DNA of 64,000 nucleotides. Origin: Edaphochlamys debaryana. Taxonomy: Eukaryota; Chlorophyta; Chlorophyceae; Chlamydomonadales. Location of the stretch: the NCBI GenBank assembly GCA_016858145.1, contig JAEHOE010000001.1, positions 2,108,001 through 2,172,000 on the forward strand, in the 5' to 3' direction. The notes beneath the pieces are model-generated. The model had not been told where the DNA came from, did not search any database, and was given only the letters and a program-made list of their open reading frames with translations. Made by a program: the position numbers and the translations under genes. Of the stretch, positions 10,299-20,840 are shown one piece after another (the stretch's first letter is position 1; each line of letters starts with the position of its first letter).

Positions 10299-13200
10299 TC
10301 ACTGCATGTTCCTCCGCGCAAGGCGGCCCTTCTTGCCGCCGCCGTTGTTCTTTGGCGGGGGCTGCGTGGACGGGGGCAGAGGAGGGGTGGGAGCAGGGGG
10401 TTCGGAGGAGACACGTAGGAGCTACACACAAGGCCAGGCTCAAGAGGAGACACGTAGGAGCTACTACACACAAGGCCAGGCTAACGACGCGTTTCCGGAC
10501 ATGAGTTCGACATCTCACCGGCGGCGGCGGCGGGCGAGGCGGCGGGCTGGGGGGCGGCGGGCGTGGCGGCGGGGGAGAGGAAGGGCGCGGAGGGGGGCTG
10601 GGGGGAGGCGGGCGCGGCGGAGGCGAGGGCGGCGGGGAAGGCGGCGGCGACGAGGGCGGCGGGCGTGGTGGCGGGCTGGGGGGCGGAGAGGGCGGCGGCG
10701 GGCGCGGCGGGGGAGGCGGCGGGGGCGGGCGAGGGGGCGGGGAGGGGGGCGGAGGCGGAGGCGAGGGCGGAGAGGACCGAGGGGTAAACACGTTGGCCCA
10801 GGTGGGGCACTCTGCCTCGCTGGACACGTATCGGCACAGCGCCACCGGCAGGATGGCGCCCTGGCTTCCGATGAAGGAGGGGCCCGTGTAGACCACGAGG
10901 AGGTGCTTGGCCACCACGGCCCGGGTGCCGACGGGGATGCTCGTCAGGTAACCGATACGGCGGTTGGGAGAGGTGTAGGCGGCCATGTTGTTGTCCTGTC
11001 GGCATCAGAGGCGTTGGGAGATGGAGACCGTGAGGGGTGCAGGACGGGTGCAGTGGGCCCTGCGCAACGCCACTCCGCACTGATCGGAACATGTCCAACT
11101 GCCTCTGACTCACCAGGAGAGCGACGGCATCGTGGACGAGCAGCTGTGCCGTACATGAGTCATGGCGTGGAAAGGTGCACGCAGTCAGAGTTAAGCACGG
11201 GGAGTGCTAGGCTGACATGCACGGTCTGTTGAGACGGGCAAGCTAGCTATCCCCCTCGGCCGGCTCACCTTGTAGGCGTGCTGAAGGTCGATGCCCACGT
11301 CAGCGTTACCCGGCACGCGCACGTGCAGATACACGTTCCGGGAGACCGCAGGGTCGGTGTTGGCGAGGTTGAGGTTGGACTGTGGGCACAGCATGGCCGA
11401 TCGGGGGTTGTACGGGTGGTTAGTTCGTGTGGTCACCACAATGCCCTGAGCGACACTACTACTGCCATTGTACGGAAGCAGCACTTTCCGTACGGCACTC
11501 ACCGTGTACGTGGGCACCCAGTCGGGCACGACCCGGATGTAGTTCCCCACGCCGGTGAGGTAGGTGGCGGGCAGGTTCCAGGTGACGGTGGGGCGGCCGG
11601 AGGGCATGGCGGCGGAGTTGAGGCCCCCGGCACCGACCGCGGGGGAGGCCCAGCCCGTCCAGGCCTGGGGGTACGGGAGGGTCGAGGGAGAACGATTGGC
11701 GGGAGCTGACGCTGGGCAGGGCCCTTGCATCCGGTTGGAGGGTTCAGCACATCCTCCGTACTCAGGAGGCCACGACGGCCCTCACCATCTCTGCGGCTCC
11801 GGGGCACGCTGCGCCGTTGCCCATCACGCTGCTCGTGTCCTTGTACTCTGGGGGCAGAGGGGGGAAGGACAGAGTTCATGGAGGGTGCTCGAGGCGAACG
11901 AAGCGCAGGCAAAGCCCAGGGTGAGTGGCGGATGTGGGAAGTGCGAGGGCACGAGGAGACAGGAGCTGAGGGGTGCCAAGCCCCCTCCCCAGGCCCCTAC
12001 CCGCTCCGGTGGCGTTCTGGTTATGCCACAGCGCGTAATTGTGGATCACCTTCGTACGGCAGGGGGCAACGGTACGGCAACAGTTGCTTACGCAGTTGCG
12101 CCCTGGCACACAGCATGACGAGCACGTCGGTGTGCCAGTGTGACCAGGCGTGGCACACACCACACATCACACTGGACCTTCCCCCATGCACCCGCCCACC
12201 CACCTCCTGAAAGCCGGGCCATGTGCCCAGAATCCATGCCTTGTTCCACATCTGGGGGGAGGGTGGGTTAAAGACTTTGAGACCGGTGGCTGGGGGGTGC
12301 AGGAGGTTGTCACGGGTTCCCACCCCTTCGGCCCCACCAACCCCATTCAGGCGCCGTGGCTCACCAGGTTTGCGCCCACTGTGGCCAGCCCGATCTGTGC
12401 ATGGGAGGACACAAGGGTTGAGGAAAGGACGCCGTGAGTCTGCAGTACGAGCATCCGCAAAGAGCTTCAAGGCCTCGGCGTCACGTTTGCCGCACACAGG
12501 TGTCCTGACCCACCCAGGTGCACTGGTCCGCCTTGAAAACCATGGAGTAATAATTGAACGAGTCAAAGGTAGCGTTGCCGATCTGAGCCCGAGCGAGCGC
12601 CGATAGCACGTTCCAAAACTCTTGGTAGACGCACGAGTTGAGGGTCCTGTGGTGTGCATTGGGATACAGTGAGGCTTTTGATGTGGGCAGTCAGGCAAGG
12701 GCTTCAGTTGCTTGCGTTGGGCCCCCGGGGGCTCTGGTCGTAGTGAGCACGCACCAGCACTGGGAGGCGGTGGTGATGGGGACTCGGATGGCTTGGAAGG
12801 CGCTGGGCACGATGGTCTTGAGGCCGTAGCTGGGAGGGGTTTGTGAGGAGACGAGAGGCGGGAAGTTGAATGGACGGGCGTATCGCGGCAGACAAGTCGA
12901 GGAGTCACGTGAGGTGCGGGCCATCAGCCAGCTTTCGTACAACCGCTAACTACCCACCCAGGCATCCCCCCCGCACCTGCAGTTCTCCAGCATCTTGGCG
13001 GTGCCCCCCTGGCCGTCACCGTTGGGGCCCAGGTAGGCGGTCTGCGGGGGGGGGGGCAGCCGGGTGACCGTTTCCCAACGCAGCGTCTCCTCCACCGCGG
13101 AGTCCCCGCCCGTGAACCCTTGAACCTCCGTGAAACCCTTCTTTGGGACCGGCAAGTCACTTGGTTCTATCCAGCCCCGGTTCTATCCAGCCCCGGCCGC

Positions 13201-14220
13201 ACACTGCTTGCCGGTACCCACCCTGATGTTTGCCAGAGTCGTCTCCATGGGCGAGTTGCAGACGGGTGCATCCGCCAGAATGACCAGCAGCTTGATCTGG
13301 CTGGGGCTGGCCCTGGGGAGCGTGGGGCTGTTGAGCAGCGTCAGGTCCTGAGGAGGGGAGGGCGGACGGGGCGGAGGAGGGGCGAAAGGGCAGTGAGGGG
13401 TGGGACTACGCAGGGACACTGGGGGACACGTGGGGAGCTTGCCCGTGCGGACCTTGCCCGTCGCTCACTGCACCGTACCCGCCGGCTGATGCCCTGAGGC
13501 AAGACCCTTGCCCCTGCACGCACCCCGGGGGCGATGTAGGAGCACTGGTTGGTGACGGGGTCGAGGGTGCAGGCAGCCACTGCCACGTCCCCGGGCCGGG
13601 CGGGACGGTTGCTGCGGTCTCGCGCCGGCAGGGGAATCATGCGCTTGCTGTCGGACTCAATCAGCACTGTTATCAGGACGTGTGAGGGGTGAGCGGGATG
13701 AGGGAGAGGAGGGCTGGGTGCGGGCTGGGGATGGGATTGCGTGGGTGGGAGTGGGGGCGGGGCGCAAGCAAGGCGGCCCCTCGCTCGCCACGGCAGGCCA
13801 GCCAGATCCGGATCCCGTGACGGTGTGCGGAAGCGGCCGCGTAGCCCCTGCGTTGGGGCGGGTACCCACCGTAGGAAACACCTCCGGTCTTGTGCTCGTC
13901 AATCGCCACGACTTGTCCTGTGGTTGGGAAAGGGCAGCGCAAAAGGCGGGCTGCGGGTTTGCGCGTGTGCGGCACGGCCTGGGTTTTGCGCGAAGCGGCT
14001 CGGCGTAGCGGGCCGACTCTAGCGCTTCCCACTGCGCCTCACCGGTGACATCGCGCTTGGAGTTCCCGATGGAATGGGCTCCTGCATGGAGAACTGTCGT
14101 CAGAGGCCAACAGGACCAGTGATAATCGTTCGCCGAACACATACCTGGCGACGCGAATATCAGCACAGCCGCCAGAGCGACTACAGCCTTGAAGGCTGGT
14201 CGTCTCCATGTCCCTGTCAT
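10299..14220 (-). CDS. M11 (gametolysin/VMP-like) metalloprotease, copy 2
   Basis: Sixteen exons join in frame (about 568 aa): 14145-14220, 14043-14081, 13870-13917, 13524-13666, 13222-13347, 12977-13041, 12755-12829, 12514-12646, 12365-12394, 12204-12251, 12001-12049, 11786-11847, 11503-11664, 11269-11379, 10519-10995, 10299-10361. Exon structure matches copy 1 one for one. The signal peptide is KAVVALAAVLIFASPG. The zinc motif QEVIHNYALWH is at about residues 260-270 and the Met-turn at DTSSVMG. Conserved blocks include LLVILADAPVCNSPMETT and GQGGTAKMLENC. The proline-rich arm is longer than in copy 1, and the last exon encodes the basic tail KKGRLARRN. Role: secreted zinc protease acting on matrix or cell-wall glycoproteins (family knowledge). 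The GxxH glycine of the classic zinc motif is Ala in both copies, which may alter activity. Confidence 0.88.
10519..10800 (-). repeat. Proline-rich (SPPPP) coding repeat, copy 2
   Basis: About 90 residues of SPPP, RPPPP and similar units. They follow the sequence ending SEAECPTWANVFTPRS, in frame before the gtgaga donor at 10518. It is longer than the tract of copy 1, so repeat number has changed since duplication. Confidence 0.75.
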
Positions 14221-14804
14221 GCTGCTCGTCGCAGCCGGACGACGTTCGGCGCCGTCGTCAACAATGTTCAAGCCCAACCTTGCGCACACCGAAGTGTCCA
14301 GGCAGTTCGTGCAGGATGTACTGTGGGCACTACAGTGTGTTGAACAGTGTGGACGCGCGTCTGCAGCAAGTGTGGCAAGGGTCCGCTAGTACTTCCAAAC
14401 CTTTACTGGAACCGAGGAGTTCGAGTGCAAGCGCCCGCACGCTGCCTGGAAGCAGCCCCCGGCCTGTCCACCGTTCAACTCTCCATCAGTACGTGTATAG
14501 ATACGTGCGGGTCTGCTATGGCTTAACCTGCAGGCACTACATTTGAGACGGGCCGCGAGTCCTTGCTCGGCCCCGAGGGTAAGACGGGCAGGCACATATT
14601 ATCCTACGGCGCTGTTACCAGGGGACATATGTTACCAAGCAAGCAGCAACCCAAAACTGCAGCAGCCCGGCAGGTGTGGTCCACGCCGCTACCACCGCAC
14701 GCTCGCGAGTCACGCGCAGCGCCCCACGTATCCCTCCATCGACGTATCCCGCCTTCGCCGCACGGTCTGTCCGTCGGCGGCTAGAGCCAGGCAGCCTGCA
14801 CCCA
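14221..14804. other. Intergenic: M11 copy 2 promoter and APC5 3' UTR
   Basis: Both neighbours are on the - strand, so this holds the APC5 3' UTR and the upstream region of the protease. No coding exon, clear TATA box or minus-strand TGTAA was found. Confidence 0.4.
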
Positions 14805-17800
14805 TCACGCCCTCACGCCCTGCCATCCCGCCATCGCCGGCCCGCCCCCAAACCCCGCGCCGCCCGGCCCCTCCGCCGGCCCCGCCAGCCCCATCTCCCT
14901 CCCCTCCGCCCCCGCCCTCCCCTCCGCCCCCGCCTGTGCCTGCAGGAAGCGCTCCCTCAGCTCCGCGGCCGCGTCCCGGGGCCCCTCCGCGCCCTGGCCC
15001 GCGTGCAGCCACGCCAGCAGCCCCGAGGCGAGGGCACCCAGGCGGGGGGAGCCGCAGCAGGAGGCGGACTGGGGGGTTTACGAGAGGAGGTGGGAGGGGC
15101 GTTCAGAGATGAGAGAGTACGAACGAGGAGTCGCGCGAGATAGGGCGGAGAAGAGCACGACTGGTAAAGCACCTTAGCGTGCCGACTAATCCTACCACAA
15201 TCCGCCCTGACATACCGTATGCGGCCTCCGTTGCCCGCGGGCCATACAATCACGCGTTGACCACACAAGTCGTACCGCAACCCGCCCCCAGGACTCTTGA
15301 AGCACCTCGCCGCAACCCGCCCTCACGTGTGCCGCGTCCGTTGCCCACCCCACCCCGCCCGTCGACCCCACCCCTTCTCCACACACCGCCCTCCCCACCT
15401 TGCACGCGCCCTCCAGCAGCCTCCTCAGCGGGCCGTAGCAGTGGGCCAGGTCCCCCGGCTCCTCCGCCCCCGCCGCCACCACCTCCGCCAGGGCCAGCTG
15501 CACGCGCGCCCGCAGCTCCGCCGACCCGTGCGCCAGCACCAGCGGCAGCGCGTCCTGTGCACGGCGTGTACGGCATGTACGGCAGGTCACGTGGATGCGC
15601 GGAGGTGAAGCGTCGCGCCGTACAGCAGGGGGTCCGAAGGCTATGCGGTCTGCCTACAGCTGCGGCCTGTCCCGGCCCCCGCCCACGCTCCCGCCGCCTG
15701 CGTGCCTCCACATCCACCCCCCTCCTCCCCGCGCCCCCTCCCCCCCCCCCCCACCTGCAGCAGCACCATGACCTCCTGCAGCTGCTGCCCATCCGCCAGC
15801 TCGTGCCACACGCGGCACAGCACCACCAGCGCCTCGGCCGCCAGCAGGTCCAGACTGCGACCGCCGCCACCGCCGCCGCCGCCGCTGGCGGCAGCGGCTG
15901 CCGCCGCCAGGGAGCCGGCGGCGGTGGCGGCTGCCGCCGCCGCGGCGGAGCCAGCGCCCGCTGCCGCGGGGCCCGCCTGCGGCCCCGGCTGCGCCGGCAG
16001 GAGGCAGGCCAGCACGTGCGGGAAGGCGCCGTGGGGGTCCCCCGCCGCCAGGTGCACCTCGGCCAGGAGCAGCAGGCAGCGCAGGGCGGGGACGTGCAGG
16101 CCTGGGGGGACCGAGGGCGAGGGTGGGGCGCAAGGAAGCAGGGAAGGCGTCGCTTTTGCTGAGAAGGGCTTTGCACAGGCCGGCAGTGGGGCACGCCCTG
16201 AACCGGCCCGGCGGAGGTAAGGAACGCGGAAGGCGGGGAGCGGGCAGAACCCAGACCCGACACTGCACACCAGGGGAGGCCTGCTTCTTGAAGACAGCTT
16301 TTGAGGTTCTTAGCGCGCCCACGGGCAGCTACGGGGGTCGCGTCCCTAGGCCCCTGCCTTACCCCTGCTCCCCAACGCTGGTGCCCGCCCACCCACCGAC
16401 CCACCTGCGTCCGCACATCTTGCGAACAGCTGGTGCGCCGCCTCGTGCGCCTCGGAGGTGGCCCCCGCCGCCAGCAGGTTGAGCACACCCCGCCGGGAGG
16501 CCTCCAGCCTAGGGGAGGGGGGGTGGGTTGGGGGGGGCGAAGGGAGGGGGCGTGCGGCTTGCCCACGCCAACGGCCTGCTGCCAGCCTCATGCCACGCAG
16601 TGTCCCAGCACACGCCACGCCACCCAAGACCTTGAGGTGAACCCTCCCACCGCCACCGCAGCCCAGCCTTGCCCCGACCATCCCTCAGCACCCGTCCCCA
16701 CCGCCAACCCCCCCCCTCTTCCACCCCTACCCCCGCCACCCCCCCCACACGGCCCCCACCTCAGCTCCACATCCAGGTGCGGCTGAGGGTCCGCCAGCGC
16801 CGCCAGCCCCGCCACCGCCTGCGCCGCCGCCGCCAGGTCCCCCTCCGCCAGCGCCCGGTCGTGCGCCGCACACAACCACGCAGCCGCCAGCGCCGGGCCC
16901 CCGCGCAGCGCCAGGCTCCCCCCGTCCAGGGCCCCACCGTCGGGTGTTGTCGCCGCCACGGAGGGTTCAGAGGCGGAGGTGATGGGGGAGGAGGCGGGGG
17001 CGGAGAGGAGGCCGAGGCAGGCGGCGGCGGCGGCGGCAGCCGCCGCCGGGCCGCGCCGCGCCGCCGCCGCCAGCAGCTGCGCGCAGGCGGTGCCGCGGTC
17101 CTCGAAGCGGGCGGGCGCGCCGGCGCCGAGCCGGGCGTCGCTGTATGACAGGATGTACGACATGGTGTGGATCCGCTCCAGGGTCTCGTGCCCGTGCACG
17201 GCCCACGCGGCGGACTGGAGCAGGTGGGCGGCGCCCGCCATCTGCTGTACGGAGTCCGCGATCGCGCCGGCCGTGCCGCGCGGCATGGACCGGTCGAACA
17301 GCGCCGGCGTGCCGTACAGGTCCGCTGCGGCGGCGCGCGCCGCTGCGGCCGGCAGCGCGCCGTCGGTGGCCGCTGGCGGCGGCGGTGGAGCCGCCGGCGC
17401 GGCGGCGGACAACGTCGCCGCCGTCGCCAGCGCCTGCACCTCCCGCAGCGCCGCCGCCACCATAATCGCCGCCGGCCTCAGCTCCCCACCTCCCCCTCCT
17501 CCCGCCGCCTCCGCACCCTCACCTCCGCCAGCGCCCTTCCCCGCCGCCGCCGCCGGCGGCGCCGCCGTCAGCGAGCCCGGCGGCGCGTGCAGGCCGCCGT
17601 CGCTCGCCTCCACGGCGTGCTGGAGCGCAAAGCGCGCCGTCGCGAGCTGCGCGAAGGCCGTGAGCTGCGGCTGCGACAGCTCGCGGCCGCGCTCCGCGCA
17701 GCGGCGCAGCATGCGCAGCAGCTGCACGTGGTGTGCTGCGCCGGAGCGCAGCGCGGCGGGGCCGTGCGGCGGCAGCCCGGGCGCCCCCGGCGCGGTGGCG

Positions 17801-20128
17801 GCCAGCAGGCGGCACAGCGCCGCCAAGGCCTGCAGCAGGGCGGCGGGGTCGGGGGGGTGCTGCGCCAGGCGCAGGGCCTCGTTGAGGGAGCGGAGGGCCT
17901 CGGCGGTGTGGCCCAGGCCTTGGGGGGAAAGGGAGGAGGGGTGAAGGGGGAGGGGGGGAGGAGGGTGGGGTGAACATGTGGAGGGGACGCGATGATGGTT
18001 TGGGGGCTGGCATGCACCCCGTCGGCAGGCCCCAGGCCGCGCCTCTCTGCACTCGACTCATCACCAGCCCAGCTGCTCCCCCCCGCCCCAGCCCTCCTCA
18101 CCGGCCTGAAGGTCACTGAGGCTGAGCAGGCCCCAGGCGTTCCGTGAGCGGCCCGCGCCGCCGCCCGGGCCCAGGTAGTTGTGGTAGCTGCGGCGGCGGT
18201 TGACGGTTAGCGTCCCCTCACGTCCGGCGTGTTCCTAAGGCCTCACCCACACCCGCGAGGCCACGACCCCCAACACCTCGACTCCCAAGCCCCTGAGCCG
18301 TTTCCTCTGCTCTCTTCACCACCTCCTCTGCTGCGTGCTGCCCCACCAGGACCCTGTCACCACAGTCCCCGCCCCGGACCTACCCACCCCCTGCCGCACT
18401 CCAACAGGACGCCCCAGCCCCCACCCCGTGCCCCCGCCCCCCCCCCCCCACCTGTGCAGTAGGTCCGTGGCCGCCGTGTAGTCCCGGTGCTCCAGGGCGC
18501 TCTGCAGCCGCACCAGCCGGGCCAGGGGCAGCCGGGCGTCGCCGCCGGGGCCGGAGGCAGTGCCTGGGCCTGCGGGCCCGGAGCCGGAGGCCCCGCCGGG
18601 CCCGGCCGGGCCCAGGCCCAGGCCCCCGCCGCCCTGCTCCAGGGGCCGAAGGGGCCCGTCCAGGGCGGACTGGGGCAGGGCCGTGCCCTGAGGAAGGCGG
18701 GGGTGACGCAGGGGTATGGACGCGGAACATGATTGCCTCCTAGCCCTCACATCCTTGCACACGGACATGCCTGCGCCAACCTGTGCCGCCTAGTCTACCG
18801 GTACCCAATACCGGCGACCCCACTCCCCTCTTCCCCGCACCCCACCTCCTGCTCGATGCGCTGGATGAGCCTTGCAGCGAAGGCCTCCAGCGCGAACCGG
18901 TCCCGGAGCGCACTGCCGCCGCCGGCCGCCGCCGCCGCCGCTGCCGCCGGCCCCGGCCCCGCCGGGTTGAAGGCGCCGCCCGGCTCCGCCGCCGCCGCCA
19001 CGTCCGTCCCCAGGGCTGTGTAGAGCGCCGCCACCCCCTCGAAGGGGGCCGCCAGGAAGCCCGCCCGCACCCTCCGGATGAACAGGCCCAGGGGGGAGGC
19101 GGGGTCCAGGCCGGCTGGGGGCGGGGGGTGGGGGTGGGGGGCATCGTGGAGTGGCAGGGGAAGGGGTGGCGGGCTTAGCTCCAGCGGGTGACCCCCAACC
19201 AGCACGGCACCGCGCCCCCTTTTCTTGGTCCAAGCCCCCCCCCCCCCAATCACCCCCGTCTCACGCACGGCCTGCCCCTGCACGCTCTGGGCCCGCGTCT
19301 CTGTGGCTCGGACCAGCAGCGTCCTGCGGGGGAGGGGAGGGGAGGGGCGGGCAGGACGTGAAGCGCCCTGGGAGCAGTGCTGGCTAGGGCGCACACCCCG
19401 GCCTGCCATGCTGCCTTGAGCGAGCAGCCCGGCCCTGTACGTGCCCCCGAGCCCCTCATTAGTCACCCACCCGAACCCCAACCACCCCACCCCACCCCAC
19501 CCCAGGATGTCGAACAGCTTCACCACGTCATGGGGAGCGCGGATGTTCTGGTGGGGAGGATGTCAAGCAGTGGGGGGCAGAGTTGGGGAAACGGCGCAGG
19601 GTGCCGGCGGAGACAGGTGCAGGTGAGCCCCGGCCCGCTGTGTTGCCTTGCTTCCCCAGTCCCTCCCCTCCACTCCCCTCCACTCCACCCGTGCCCTCCA
19701 CCCTTGGCCCCCACCCCTGCCCTCCACCTCTCTCCTCCGCCCCTCCCCTCAGCACCCCTCCCTCCACCCTCCCGCCCCCCAGCTGCTCCGACCTCACCCG
19801 CAGCGTCACCTCCAGGCAGCCCACCAGCGCCTGCCCCACATCGCCCAGCTTGGCCCGCAGCTTGGCGCACAGCTCGGGCAGGGTCGGGTAGACAGCGCTG
19901 TCGGGCTCCTGCGTGGCAGACATGCCCCGCGTTAGCAATGGAGAGTTGCTCGGAGCTCATCAATAAGTTCCGCCAGCTTGCCTTGAGCTCCCGCAGCAAG
20001 AAAACAGCGAGCTGCCTCGCGATGGCCCGCTGGTCGGGAATCCGCAGCAAGTCTGCAGGTGGAGGGTGCACGAAGAAATGCACGAGCACGCTGAGGTAGA
20101 CCTCCTCGGGCTGGACGCACGACACCAT
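14805..20128 (-). CDS. APC5: Anaphase-promoting complex subunit 5
   Basis: Twelve exons join in frame (about 994 aa): 19982-20128, 19798-19908, 19501-19547, 19265-19323, 18846-19114, 18452-18687, 18102-18187, 16760-17918, 16405-16508, 15755-16101, 15399-15554, 14805-15068. APC5 is a TPR-rich scaffold subunit of the APC/C ubiquitin ligase in the nucleus. Family blocks include SPLGLFIRRVRAGFLAAPFEGV, the TPR-like unit GHTAEALRSLNEALRLAQ with ALLQALAALCRLL, HVQLLRMLRRCAERGREL, and a helical C-terminus (GLLAWLHAGQGAEGP). Long Ala/Gly-rich inserts make it larger than animal APC5. The ATG at 20128 is preceded by an in-frame stop (tag), which fixes the start. Intron 1 has a GC donor (AAG|gcaagc). 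The last exon was duplicated to 8130-8296. Confidence 0.85.
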
Positions 20129-20840
20129 GGCGTGCAGGCTGGAAATGTCCGTCGCTAAATCGCGTTTGTAAGCCCTTGAAGTTGCTAGCTAGTCATGATC
20201 AGAATTTCATAATCACGCGCACTGCGAGCAGGCCCTTTCAGGCCAGTTCGGCCGGAGGAAGCAGAAATGGCGCGGAAGAAGTTTGTTGCACGTTTGATTG
20301 CAGAGCGACCGATATGAGCCCCTAGTGTAGCTTATGTTATGAATGAGACATGAACATGCAAGCCGCACTCGTGAAACTTGCGCCCGAGGTCGGCACGCAT
20401 ACACCCTCCTGCGCTCGCCGCACCCCCCTCCCCCCCCTATGCTCGTCTTCCACCACCCTCACAACTGCCTCCATCCCAGTAAACCAACGGCTCACCTGCG
20501 TCAGCCAGCACTTCCACAACGCCACAGATACTTCCGTGGCTCCGCCCCGCCGACCCGTTCAGCCTCAGCCCTGCCCCCAGCACGTTGCCCCGCATATCTC
20601 AGTGCCCGTTGCAGATGCGTCCGATCAGGCAGGTCCAGTAATCCCCACCTCAAGCCCGCCGCACAACGAGATAGCGCACGACCGTGGCTGCCCGCCCTAG
20701 CTAGTCCACCCTGAGCCACGGCCCCGCCCCCTCCGTCAGCGCCTCCGCGTCCGGCAAGCGAAGCAGGTCCACGCAGAGTGATACCGACCGACTATCAATA
20801 GTCGACACGAGCCCGTCCCCCCTGCCCCACCCCGTCTGCG
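20129..20840. other. Intergenic between APC5 and the aminotransferase
   Basis: Holds the APC5 upstream region and the 3' UTR of the downstream-facing aminotransferase gene. Open frames at 20343-20714 have no family-like content. No convincing motif seen. Confidence 0.4.

Noticed and set aside
9862..11232. A 456-codon + strand open frame rich in Arg and Gly
   Set aside because: It is the antisense of the M11 proline-rich arm and neighbouring exons. The - strand has conserved family sequence and phased introns.
20343..20714. Two overlapping + strand frames of about 120 codons
   Set aside because: Low-complexity Pro/Ala/His composition, no family features and no splice support.
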